This document shows, piece after piece, positions 18,997 through 26,367 of a stretch of DNA of 64,000 bases (within the stretch, counting starts at the first letter, position 1; the number at the start of each line of letters is the position of its first letter). The translations under genes and the position numbers were made by a program. The notes under the pieces are model-generated. The model saw only the letters and a list, made by a program, of their open reading frames with translations, was not told the DNA's origin and made no database searches. The DNA is from CADEEN01 sp963840805 (GTDB lineage Bacteria > Pseudomonadota > Gammaproteobacteria > Burkholderiales > Burkholderiaceae_C): NCBI GenBank assembly GCA_963840805.1, contig CAWJAJ010000017.1, positions 1,116,001-1,180,000 of the forward strand, written 5' to 3'.

Positions 18997-19979
18997 CGGC
19001 CATGCCAGTCTTCAGCAGCGACGAAATCGAAGCCGCGCAGCGCGTGGTCTATGCGGCGATGCCGCCGACGCCGCAGTACGCCTGGCCGCTGCTGCGCGAG
19101 CGCCTGGGCACCGAGGTCTGGGTCAAGCACGAGAACCACACCCCGCTCGGCGCGTTCAAGCTGCGCGGCGGGCTGGTCTACATGCACGCGCTGGCCCGGC
19201 GCGAGCCGGCCTGCCGCGGCGTGATCAGCGCCACGCGCGGCAACCACGGCCAGTCGATCGCCTTCGCGGCGCGTCGCCATGCGCTGTCGGCCACCATCGT
19301 CGTGCCGCACGGCAACTCGACCGAGAAGAACGCCGCGATGCGCGCGCTGGGCGCCGAGCTGATCGAGCACGGCAGCGATTTCCAGCAGGCCCGCGAGCAG
19401 GCGGCGGTGCTGGCCAACGAGCGTGGGCTGCATTTCGTGCCGTCGTTCCACCGCGATCTGGTGCGCGGCGTGGCCAGCTACTGGATCGAGTTCTTCCGCG
19501 CGGTGCAGCCGGCGGTGGTGTTCGTGCCGGTCGGCCAGGGCTCGGGCATCTGCGCCTGCGTCGCGGCGCGCGCCGTCACCGGCGTCACGACACGCATCGT
19601 CGGCGTCGTCTCGGCGCATGCCACTGCGTACCTCGATTCGTTCCGCGCCGGCCGGCGCATCGAAGCGCCGGTGACCACGCAACTCGCAGACGGCATGGCC
19701 TGCCGCGTGCCCGACGACGAGCCGCTGGCGCTGATGCGGCGCGAGGTCGACGACGTCGTGGCCGTCACCGACGACGAGGTCGCCGCCGCGATGCGCGCAC
19801 TGTTCTCCGACACCCACAACGCGGCCGAGGGCGCCGGTGCGGCGTCGCTGGCCGCCGCGCTGCAACAGTGCGACCGCTGGCGTGGCCGGTCGGTCGGGGT
19901 CACGTTGTGCGGGGGCAACGTCGACCGCGCGCTGTTCGCGCGCGTGCTCGCCAGCGACGACGGCAGAGGGTGGCGATGA
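18993..19979 (+). CDS. Threonine/serine dehydratase-type PLP enzyme
   Basis: The 328-residue fold-type II PLP enzyme has the lysine motif NHTPLGAFKLRGGLVYMHAL, SATRGNHGQSIAFAARRHAL (asparagine loop), and the glycine-rich phosphate loop VPVGQGSGICACVAA. There is no C-terminal ACT regulatory domain, so it is the short catabolic type (threonine/serine dehydratase or hydroxyaspartate ammonia-lyase). ATG 18993 overlaps the VOC stop. It stands between a VOC protein and AlaX, which fits deamination of serine-like or threonine-like substrates. Confidence 0.88.
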   Translation: MTAMPVFSSDEIEAAQRVVYAAMPPTPQYAWPLLRERLGTEVWVKHENHTPLGAFKLRGGLVYMHALARREPACRGVISATRGNHGQSIAFAARRHALSATIVVPHGNSTEKNAAMRALGAELIEHGSDFQQAREQAAVLANERGLHFVPSFHRDLVRGVASYWIEFFRAVQPAVVFVPVGQGSGICACVAARAVTGVTTRIVGVVSAHATAYLDSFRAGRRIEAPVTTQLADGMACRVPDDEPLALMRREVDDVVAVTDDEVAAAMRALFSDTHNAAEGAGAASLAAALQQCDRWRGRSVGVTLCGGNVDRALFARVLASDDGRGWR

Positions 19980-20701
19980 CCGAAGAATTGTTCCGCGAGG
20001 ACGCTGCGCTGCGCGAGTGCCGCGCCACGGTGCTGGCGCTGGCCGAGGGTGGCGTGATCCTCGACCGCACGGTGTTCTATCCGCTCGGCGGCGGGCAGGC
20101 CGGCGATGCCGGAGCGCTGCGGCTGGCCGACGGCCGCTGCGTCGCGGTGGTCGATGCCCGCAAGAGCAAGGAGCATCCCGGCGCCGTGCTGCACCTGTTG
20201 GCGCCGGACGCGGAGGTGGCGATGCTGCCGGCGGGCACACCGGTCACCGCGCAGATCGACTGGGCCCGGCGCTTTCGCCATATGCGCTTTCACACCACCA
20301 CGCACCTGCTGTGCGCGCTGGTGCCGCACCCGGTCGACGGCTGCTCGATCACGGCCGACTATGCGCGGCTCGATTTCCACATGACCGAGCCGCTCGACAA
20401 GGCCGCCCTGACTGCCGGCATCGCCCGGCTGGTGGCCGAGGCGCATGCGGTGCGCCACCGCTGGATCAGCGAGGCCGAGCTCGATGCCAACCCGGGCCTC
20501 GTGCGCAGCATGAGGGTGCAGCCGCCCACGTCGGGCACAGGGCTGGGCCGGGTGCGCGTGCTCGAGATCGAAGGTGTCGACCTGCAGCCCTGCGGCGGCA
20601 CGCACGTCGCCAACACCGCCGAGATCGGCGCTGTCGTCGTCACCAAGATCGAGAAGAAGAGCGCGATGACCCGCCGCGTCGTGCTCGGCTTTGCCGAATA
20701 G
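19976..20701 (+). CDS. Alanyl-tRNA editing protein AlaX-type
   Basis: The 241-residue protein matches the editing domain of alanyl-tRNA synthetase. It has VFYPLGGGQAGDAGALRLAD at the N-terminus and the zinc motif HMRFHTTTHLL with the second half CGGTHVANTAEIG, giving the H-x3-H ... C-x3-H set. AlaX proteins deacylate mischarged tRNA-Ala carrying Ser or Gly. It is the last gene of the coupled amino-acid operon. Co-expression with a dehydratase and aminotransferase suggests protection against, or use on, a non-standard amino acid produced in the pathway; that is inference. Confidence 0.9.
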   Translation: MTEELFREDAALRECRATVLALAEGGVILDRTVFYPLGGGQAGDAGALRLADGRCVAVVDARKSKEHPGAVLHLLAPDAEVAMLPAGTPVTAQIDWARRFRHMRFHTTTHLLCALVPHPVDGCSITADYARLDFHMTEPLDKAALTAGIARLVAEAHAVRHRWISEAELDANPGLVRSMRVQPPTSGTGLGRVRVLEIEGVDLQPCGGTHVANTAEIGAVVVTKIEKKSAMTRRVVLGFAE

Positions 20702-20744
20702 CGGGCCACAGGGGCGGCCCACCGACGTGGGCCGGCTGTCCCGC
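20701..20744 (+). terminator. Hairpin between alaX-type and cytochrome genes
   Basis: A perfect 7-bp inner stem, ggcccac-cgac-gtgggcc (20716-20733), sits inside an outer gcggg/cccgc pairing. It starts directly after the operon's last stop codon and lies in a convergent gap. A clear T-run is missing, so it may act through Rho or on both strands. Confidence 0.5.
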
Positions 20745-20755
20745 GATGTCTTTCG

Positions 20756-21235
20756 CTATTGCGCGGGCTTCTGGTACGCGTCGTGACAGCCCTTGCAGCT
20801 CTCGCCGACCGCGCCGGCGGCGACCTTGATCTGGTCGAGGTTGCCGGTCTTGCCCGCAGCAGCGAGCTTCAGCACGTCTTCCTGGCTTTTGGCAACACGT
20901 GCGGCAAACTTGTCTTTTTCAGTCCATATCTCGGGCTTGGCCCGGGTGTTTCCCTTGTCGCTGCCGTCGATGAACGCCGCGAACTGCACGCGGCTGTTGA
21001 GCAGGGCGACGATCTCGATGTTTTCGGCCGCTGCCTTGGCGTCGAACGGTACCTGGCCATTGATCATCGCGAACAGGCGCGCCATGTGATTGTTCTGCAG
21101 GGTCATCGCGCTCTGGCGGTACTTGATCGCCGCGTCGGCGTTCCGGAATTGCGCCGCCGCCGGCAGCGCGGCCAGCGCGGTCACGAGGCCCAGCGTGGTG
21201 GCGGCCAGGGCGGGACGGTACTTCATCGACAACAT
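20756..21235 (-). CDS. Class II (c'-type) cytochrome c
   Basis: The 159-residue product has a signal peptide (ending ALPAAAQ), a four-helix-bundle-like body (KYRQSAMTLQNNHMARLFAM) and a single haem-binding CKGCH motif close to the C-terminus, as in cytochromes c' and c-556. The usual Met ligand position may be in SAMTLQNNHM. It would be periplasmic, binding one covalent haem. A diheme-like b-type membrane cytochrome gene starts 185 bp away on the other strand; divergent pairs of c' and b561 genes are frequent and suggest an electron-transfer pair. Confidence 0.93.
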   Translation of the reverse strand: MLSMKYRPALAATTLGLVTALAALPAAAQFRNADAAIKYRQSAMTLQNNHMARLFAMINGQVPFDAKAAAENIEIVALLNSRVQFAAFIDGSDKGNTRAKPEIWTEKDKFAARVAKSQEDVLKLAAAGKTGNLDQIKVAAGAVGESCKGCHDAYQKPAQ

Positions 21236-21420
21236 GCGGATTGCTCCTTGGGATGTGGGGCTGCAGGAACCGCTTCGACGACGGTCGTCGCGGGCGCTTT
21301 CAGTGTACGGAGCAGCGCGTGCGGCCCTTGCAGGGTCGGGGTAAGCCCGAGTGTCGGGAGTGGCAACGCCCGGGCCGGCGGGTTATCGTTGCGCCCCCTG
21401 GTGACGCCGCCGCCCGCCGC

Positions 21421-22110
21421 ATGACCGCCACGCCCCCGTTGCGCCCTGTTCGCGTCTGGGATCTGCCCACGCGCCTGTTCCATTGGACCCTCGCGCTTTC
21501 GGTGATCGGCTCGGTCGCCACCGGGCAGATCGGCGGCAACGCCATGCTCTGGCATACCCGGCTCGGCCTGGTGGTGATGGTGCTGCTGCTGTTTCGCTTC
21601 GTCTGGGGTTTCGCCGGCGGTTACTGGTCGCGGTTTGCCTCTTTTGCGTATGGACCACGCAGCGTGGTGGCGTACCTGCGCGGCAATAGCGGCCCGGGCG
21701 GGCGCTACGGCATCGGCCACAGCCCGCTCGGCGCGCTGTCGGTGTTCGCGATGCTCGGGCTGCTGGCCGTGCAGGCGGCGACGGGGTTGGTCGCCGACGA
21801 CGAGATCGCCACCACCGGGCCGCTGAACCGGTTCGTCTCGAGCCGGCTCTCGCACCTGGCCAGCGATTGGCACGAGGAAGCAGGCAAGACACTGCTGATC
21901 ATGCTGGTGCTGGCCCACGTCGCCGCGGTGCTGTACTACCTGTGGCGCAAGCGCAAGAACCTGATCACACCGATGATTCGCGGCGACATGCTGCTCCCCG
22001 CGCACGCGCAGGCTTCCGCCGATGGCGCCGGCACGCGACTCGCGGCCTTGGCCGTGCTGGTCGCCGCAGCTGTGCTGGCGTGGTGGGTCGGCAGCCTCGC
22101 AACACCGTGA
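21421..22110 (+). CDS. Cytochrome b561-type membrane cytochrome (cytochrome b/b6 domain)
   Basis: The 229-residue protein starts with VRVWDLPTRLFHWTLALSVI, the standard beginning of Ni/Fe-hydrogenase-type b cytochromes. It has four membrane helices with candidate haem His in LFHWTLA, MLWHTRLGL, SDWHEEAGKT and LVLAHVAAV, plus a fifth C-terminal helix. It probably carries two b haems in the inner membrane and passes electrons to periplasmic cytochrome c such as the divergent c'-type protein. The stop overlaps the GTG of the GNAT gene. ATG 21421 fits the conserved start. Confidence 0.92.
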   Translation: MTATPPLRPVRVWDLPTRLFHWTLALSVIGSVATGQIGGNAMLWHTRLGLVVMVLLLFRFVWGFAGGYWSRFASFAYGPRSVVAYLRGNSGPGGRYGIGHSPLGALSVFAMLGLLAVQAATGLVADDEIATTGPLNRFVSSRLSHLASDWHEEAGKTLLIMLVLAHVAAVLYYLWRKRKNLITPMIRGDMLLPAHAQASADGAGTRLAALAVLVAAAVLAWWVGSLATP

Positions 22111-22601
22111 CTGCAACGCCGTCGATCGAACTGCTGACGCCGGCCACGCCGGCGCTGCTCGACGAGGCGCGTGTGATCTTCCGCGAGTACGCCGACAGCC
22201 TGGGCGTCGATCTGTGCTTCCAGAACTTCGAGGCCGAGCTGGCGTCGCTGCCGGGCGAATACATGGCGCCGCAGGGCGCGCTGCTGCTTGCGACCGTCGA
22301 TGGCGAAGTGGCGGGCTGCGGCGCGCTGCGGCCACTGCCCGAGTGCGATTACGCCAATGCTTGCGAGATGAAGCGGCTCTTCGTGCGGTCGGCGTTCCGT
22401 CGCTTCGGGCTCGGCCGCCTGCTGGCGCAGGCGCTGTTCGACCGCGGTCTGCAGGCCGGTTACTCGGTCATGCTGCTCGACACGCTCGACGACATGGAGG
22501 CTGCACGCGGCCTGTATGCCAGCCTCGGCTTCGAAGAGATCCCGCCGTACTACTTCAACCCGATCCCGGGGGCGCATTACCTCAAGGCGGACCTGGGATG
22601 A
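22107..22601 (+). CDS. GNAT family N-acetyltransferase
   Basis: The 164-residue protein has the GNAT acetyl-CoA motif SAFRRFGLGRLLAQALFDRG (R-x-x-G-x-G/L), followed by the TLDDMEAARGLYASLGFEEI element. The N-terminal half contains IFREYADSLGVDLCFQNFEA, typical of a group of bacterial acetyltransferases of unknown substrate. GTG 22107 overlaps the cytochrome stop by 4 bp (GTGA). The transcript ends at a strong hairpin directly after its stop. Confidence 0.9.
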   Translation: MTATPSIELLTPATPALLDEARVIFREYADSLGVDLCFQNFEAELASLPGEYMAPQGALLLATVDGEVAGCGALRPLPECDYANACEMKRLFVRSAFRRFGLGRLLAQALFDRGLQAGYSVMLLDTLDDMEAARGLYASLGFEEIPPYYFNPIPGAHYLKADLG

Positions 22602-22630
22602 AAAAAGGTGGCGCGAGGCCACCTCTTTCT
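22601..22630. terminator. Bidirectional intrinsic terminator
   Basis: The 7-bp stem aggtggc-gcgag-gccacct is followed by CTTTCT on the plus strand and preceded by six A residues, which give a T6 run for minus-strand transcripts. It can end both the cytochrome/GNAT transcript and the leftward ribonuclease/barstar transcript. Confidence 0.75.
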
Positions 22631-22806
22631 GCCGCGCCTGTATCGATCAGGCGGCGCTGAGCCACATCGCGGTATCGAAGGCGCTGCTCATCAATGGCAT
22701 GTTCATGCCGAAGCTGGCGCTCGCCGCCGCTGCCTTGGCGGCCGCGGCGTTCTTGGTCTTGCTGCCGGCTTCGCTGCCGATGCTGCTCGTGGGGGCCACT
22801 TCCGTC

Positions 22807-22841
22807 GCCCGCTCCCATGACCCGATTTCCTGGGAGCGGGC
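22807..22841. terminator. Perfect 11-bp stem-loop at the barstar 3' end
   Basis: The arms gcccgctccca and tgggagcgggc are perfect complements with a 13-nt loop, and the right arm touches the barstar stop codon at 22841-22843. There is no T-run in either direction, so it may be an RNA-stabilising or Rho-type end structure rather than an intrinsic terminator. Confidence 0.5.
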
Positions 22842-23236
22842 TACTGAAAAGAATAGAAGCACCTGAATGGTACTTTTCGCTCTGCCCAGAAGTCGGCGGC
22901 GTCGCGAAACGCATCGAGCAGTTGCTCGCGTGTCTCGCGGTCGAAGCGCGGGTTGTCGGGCAACTGCTCGAGCACGACCACGAACCCCGGCTGCATGCCC
23001 GACTTGTGGACCAGGTCGGTCATACAGTCGTACAGCGCATCGAGGTTCTTGCCGAAGTGCGGCGGAAACAGGAACGCGTCGGCGATGCCTTCGAGCACGT
23101 CCTGCTTGGACTGGGCATTGGCCAGGTTGGCGTAGAGGAAGTGCTGGCCGGCGTCGTGCGCGGCCTGCATCAACTCATCGACGCGATAGGCGCGTATGGA
23201 CTGAACGATGTTCGGACGGACTGTCTGCAAGTGCAT
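22841..23236 (-). CDS. Barstar-family ribonuclease inhibitor
   Basis: The 131-residue product has the barstar fold pattern: SKQDVLEGIADAFLFPPHFG, then KNLDALYDCMTDLVH (the acidic Asp-rich face that plugs the RNase active site), and a C-terminal FRDAADFWAERKVPFRCFY. It is cytoplasmic, with a strong AGGAGG site before ATG 23236. The gene directly follows a secreted guanyl-specific ribonuclease gene on the same strand, 58 bp apart, so it should protect the cell from that enzyme before export. It is slightly longer than barstar itself (90 residues) because of an N-terminal extension. Confidence 0.92.
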   Translation of the reverse strand: MHLQTVRPNIVQSIRAYRVDELMQAAHDAGQHFLYANLANAQSKQDVLEGIADAFLFPPHFGKNLDALYDCMTDLVHKSGMQPGFVVVLEQLPDNPRFDRETREQLLDAFRDAADFWAERKVPFRCFYSFQ

Positions 23237-23294
23237 GGTCGCGTTCCTCCTGAGGTCGATAGTGAGAAAAGAAATCCTTCGATCGCTGCCTGGC

Positions 23295-23711
23295 TCATTG
23301 CACGATGCGCTTGAAGCTCGCGTAATGGTCCGCGGTGTAGTAGCAGGCCTGCGGTGCGGTGGCAGTGCGGCCGCCGCAAACGATGCGTCGAGCGCCCCGG
23401 TCACGCGCAGCCGGCGACCTGACGGTGTATTCGCGGTAGTAGCCGCGCGGCTGGCGCGGCAGCAGGCGCTCGCGGTTGCCGAACACGGTGCCATCCTTGG
23501 CATAGGGGAACGGCCCACCGTTACGGATCAGGCGCTCGGTCTGCTGAGCCTCGACCGGCAATTCGGCCAACGCCACCACGGCCGTTTCCGGCGCTGCGGT
23601 GCGCGCGTGAACCGGCAGCAGCGCCGAAGCGGCGACGAGCAATGCGAGCCCTAACTTGTGTAGAGTGCTCGCTGTCGATGACCGCTCTGCCAATGCGCCT
23701 GCGAACGCCAC
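23295..23711 (-). CDS. Secreted guanyl-specific ribonuclease (barnase/RNase Sa family)
   Basis: The 138-residue precursor has a hydrophobic signal (LGLALLVAASALLPVHA) and a mature domain with the full microbial N1/T1 ribonuclease pattern. It has GGPFPYAKDGTVFGNRE with the catalytic Glu region, then YYREYTVRSP, and RIVCGGRTATAPQACYYTAD with the catalytic Arg and a disulphide pair. The conserved HY near the end (TADHYASFKRI) supplies the catalytic His. It would hydrolyse RNA in the periplasm or outside. The start is GTG 23711. It is transcribed with barstar; a toxin-immunity or nutrient role are both possible. Confidence 0.9.
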   Translation of the reverse strand: MAFAGALAERSSTASTLHKLGLALLVAASALLPVHARTAAPETAVVALAELPVEAQQTERLIRNGGPFPYAKDGTVFGNRERLLPRQPRGYYREYTVRSPAARDRGARRIVCGGRTATAPQACYYTADHYASFKRIVQ

Positions 23712-23738
23712 GGGTTAACCCTGAAAAGTCAAACGCGC

Positions 23739-23767
23739 ATGCTACCGGAACCGCCAAGAAACCTCAA
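23739..23767 (-). promoter_or_regulatory. Candidate sigma-70 promoter of the ribonuclease/barstar unit
   Basis: On the minus strand TTGAGG, a 17-bp spacer and TAGCAT lie 28 bp before the GTG start. Each box matches its consensus in 4 of 6 positions, and the spacing is ideal. Confidence 0.35.
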
Positions 23768-23905
23768 GTCGTTGCCCAAAAATGGGGCACGCATTCAGGT
23801 TAAGTTGTTAGCGCTTACTTATCAGAAAGTAATTGTCTAGCGGTCTCTTCCAGCGAGACGTGACTCCAGAGTACGCCACAGTCGGTGAACGCTGCGGCGC
23901 ACCAT

Positions 23906-26224
23906 TCAGCGCATCGCGTTAGCGTCGGCAACGGCCAGCGCGCTCATGTTGACGATGCGGCGTACCGTGGCCGACGCCGTCAGCACGTGCACCGGCATCG
24001 CCGCGCCGAGCAATACCGGCCCGATCGCGATGCCGCCGCCGGCTGCCGTTTTCAGCAGGTTGTAGGCGATGTTGGCGGCATCAATGTTGGGCAGAACCAG
24101 CAGGTTGGCGTCGCCGACGAGCGAGCTGCGCGGCATCGCGGCCGCACGCGCCGCGCCGTCGAGCGCGACATCGCCGTGCATCTCACCGTCGACCTCGAGC
24201 CAGGGCGCCTGCTCGCGCAACAGCGCCAGCGCGCGCCGCATCTTTTGTGCGCTCGGCAGGTCGCTGGTGCCGAAGTTGGAGTGCGACAGCAGGGCCGCCT
24301 TGGGCTGCACCCCGAAGCGCAGCATCTCCTCGGCGGCCATCACGGTGATCTCGGCCACCTCCTCGGCGCTCGGATCGGCGTTGACATGGGTATCGACCAG
24401 GAACAACTGCCGGCCCGGCAGCATCAGGCCGTTCATGCAGGCGTAAACGCGCACATCCTGCGCCGTCCGGGGGCTGCCGCCCTGGCGCTTGCCGATGACC
24501 TGGTCGATGTAGTGCAGGTGCGAATGGGTCGTGCCCCAGGTACCGCAGAGCAGGCCGTCGACCTCGCCCTTGTGCAGCAGCATCGCGCCGATCAGCGTCA
24601 GGCGCCTGCGCATCTCGATCTTGGCCACCTGCACCGTGATGCCCTTGCGCTCGGTCATGCGGTGATAGGTCTGCCAGAAATCGCGGTAACGGTGGTCATG
24701 CTCGACGTTGACCACGTCGTAGTCGCGGCCCTGCTCGATGCGCAGTCCGAAGCGCTCGATGCGCTGCGCGATCACCGCGGGCCGGCCGATCAGCGTCGGC
24801 CGTGCCAGGCCCTCGTCGACCACCACCTGCACCGCGCGCAGCACGCGCTCGTCCTCGCCTTCGGCGTAGGCCAGCCGGTTGGCCTGGGCGCGTTTGGCGA
24901 GGTTGAAGATCGGCTTCATCGTCGCGCCCGAGGCATAGACGAAGGTCTGCAGCTTCTCGCGGTAGACGTCCAGATCGGTCACGGGCCGCTGCGCAACGCC
25001 CGAATCGGCGGCCGCCTGGGCCACGGCCGGCGCGATCTTCATCATCAGGCGCGGGTCGAACGGCTTGGGGATCAGGTACTCGGCGCCGAACGACAGGGTC
25101 ACGCCGGCATAGGCGGCGGCTACCACTTCGCTCTGCTCGGCCTGCGCCAGTTCGGCGATGGCGTGCACTGCTGCGATCTCCATCGCGTCGGTGATCGTCG
25201 TCGCGCCCGAGTCGAGCGCACCGCGGAAGATGTACGGGAAGCACAGGACGTTGTTGACCTGGTTCGGGTAATCGGAGCGGCCGGTGGCCATGATCGCGTC
25301 GTCGCGCACCGACTTGACCTCCTCGGGCAGGATCTCGGGCGTCGGATTGGCCAGCGCGAAGATGATCGGCCGCGGCGCCATGGTCTTCACCATCGCGGGC
25401 TTCAGCACCCCCGCGGCCGACAGGCCGAGGAAGACGTCGGCGCCGGCGATGGCCTCAGCCAGCGTGCGATGCGGCGTGTCCACCGCGAACTCGGCCTTGT
25501 CCGGATCCATCAGCTCGGTGCGGCCTCTCCACACCGCCCCGGCCAGGTCGGTGGCCACGATGTTCTGGCGCGGCAAGCCGAGCTTGAGCAGCAGGTTCAG
25601 GCAGGCCAGCGCCGCGGCGCCGGCACCGGAGGTCACGAGCTTGATCTTGCGGATGTCCTTGCCGGCCACCTTCAGGCCGTTGAGCAGCGCCGCGCCGACG
25701 ACGATGGCCGTGCCGTGCTGATCGTCGTGGAAGACCGGAATCTTCATCCGCTCGCGCAGCTTGCGCTCGACGTAGAAGCAGTCCGGTGCCTTGATGTCTT
25801 CCAGATTGATGCCACCGAAGGTGGGCTCGAGCGAGGCGATGACGTCGACCAGCTTGTCGAGATTGCGTTCGTTGATCTCGAGGTCGAACACGTCGATGCC
25901 GGCGAACTTCTTGAACAGCACCGCCTTGCCTTCCATCACCGGCTTGGCCGCCAGCGGGCCGATGTCGCCCAACCCGAGCACCGCGGTGCCGTTGGTCACG
26001 ACAGCCACCAAATTGCCGCGCGACGTATAGCGGTGGGCGTTGCGTTCATCGGCCGCGATCTCCTCGCAGGCCGCGGCGACACCGGGCGAGTAGGCCAGCG
26101 CGAGGTCGCGCTGGTTGGTCAGCTGCTTGGTGGCGGCGATCGCCACCTTGCCCGGCGTCGGGAACTCGTGGTACTCCAGCGCGGCTTGACGCAGTTCGGC
26201 ACTCTTGGCTTCTTGGTTCGGCAT
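23906..26224 (-). CDS. maeB: NADP-dependent malic enzyme
   Basis: The 772-residue protein is the long form: an N-terminal malic-enzyme domain (about 1-430) and a C-terminal phosphotransacetylase-like domain (about 440-770) that in this family regulates activity. Seen are LALAYSPGVAAACEEIAADE, the catalytic stretch with GLGDIGPLAAKPVMEGKAVL, IPVFHDDQHGTAIVVGAALL, and the NADP fold VTSGAGAAALACLNLLLKLG. It decarboxylates malate to pyruvate with NADPH formation. The gene is divergent from a DctS/DctR-like two-component system (143-bp spacer), which would connect it to external C4-dicarboxylates. Confidence 0.95.
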   Translation of the reverse strand: MPNQEAKSAELRQAALEYHEFPTPGKVAIAATKQLTNQRDLALAYSPGVAAACEEIAADERNAHRYTSRGNLVAVVTNGTAVLGLGDIGPLAAKPVMEGKAVLFKKFAGIDVFDLEINERNLDKLVDVIASLEPTFGGINLEDIKAPDCFYVERKLRERMKIPVFHDDQHGTAIVVGAALLNGLKVAGKDIRKIKLVTSGAGAAALACLNLLLKLGLPRQNIVATDLAGAVWRGRTELMDPDKAEFAVDTPHRTLAEAIAGADVFLGLSAAGVLKPAMVKTMAPRPIIFALANPTPEILPEEVKSVRDDAIMATGRSDYPNQVNNVLCFPYIFRGALDSGATTITDAMEIAAVHAIAELAQAEQSEVVAAAYAGVTLSFGAEYLIPKPFDPRLMMKIAPAVAQAAADSGVAQRPVTDLDVYREKLQTFVYASGATMKPIFNLAKRAQANRLAYAEGEDERVLRAVQVVVDEGLARPTLIGRPAVIAQRIERFGLRIEQGRDYDVVNVEHDHRYRDFWQTYHRMTERKGITVQVAKIEMRRRLTLIGAMLLHKGEVDGLLCGTWGTTHSHLHYIDQVIGKRQGGSPRTAQDVRVYACMNGLMLPGRQLFLVDTHVNADPSAEEVAEITVMAAEEMLRFGVQPKAALLSHSNFGTSDLPSAQKMRRALALLREQAPWLEVDGEMHGDVALDGAARAAAMPRSSLVGDANLLVLPNIDAANIAYNLLKTAAGGGIAIGPVLLGAAMPVHVLTASATVRRIVNMSALAVADANAMR

Positions 26225-26367
26225 GGCGGTCGGTTCCGTGGGCCCGGGATGGGGCGCTGATGATGCAGCAAGCGCTGTCCGCGCACGATAGCCCCAATGC
26301 GGCGCAGCACCCATGAGCGAAAGTGCGTAGCGGCTTTGCGAGGTGGTACGCAATACTGCCCCGCAGC

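Noticed and set aside
22647..22862. 71-residue minus-strand frame and a hydrophobic plus-strand frame between the GNAT and barstar genes
   Set aside because: Both run through the 11-bp hairpin, have no ribosome-binding site and match nothing. The stretch is better read as spacer with end structures.
23885..26260. Long plus-strand frame opposite malic enzyme
   Set aside because: His/Gln/Arg-rich antisense shadow of maeB.
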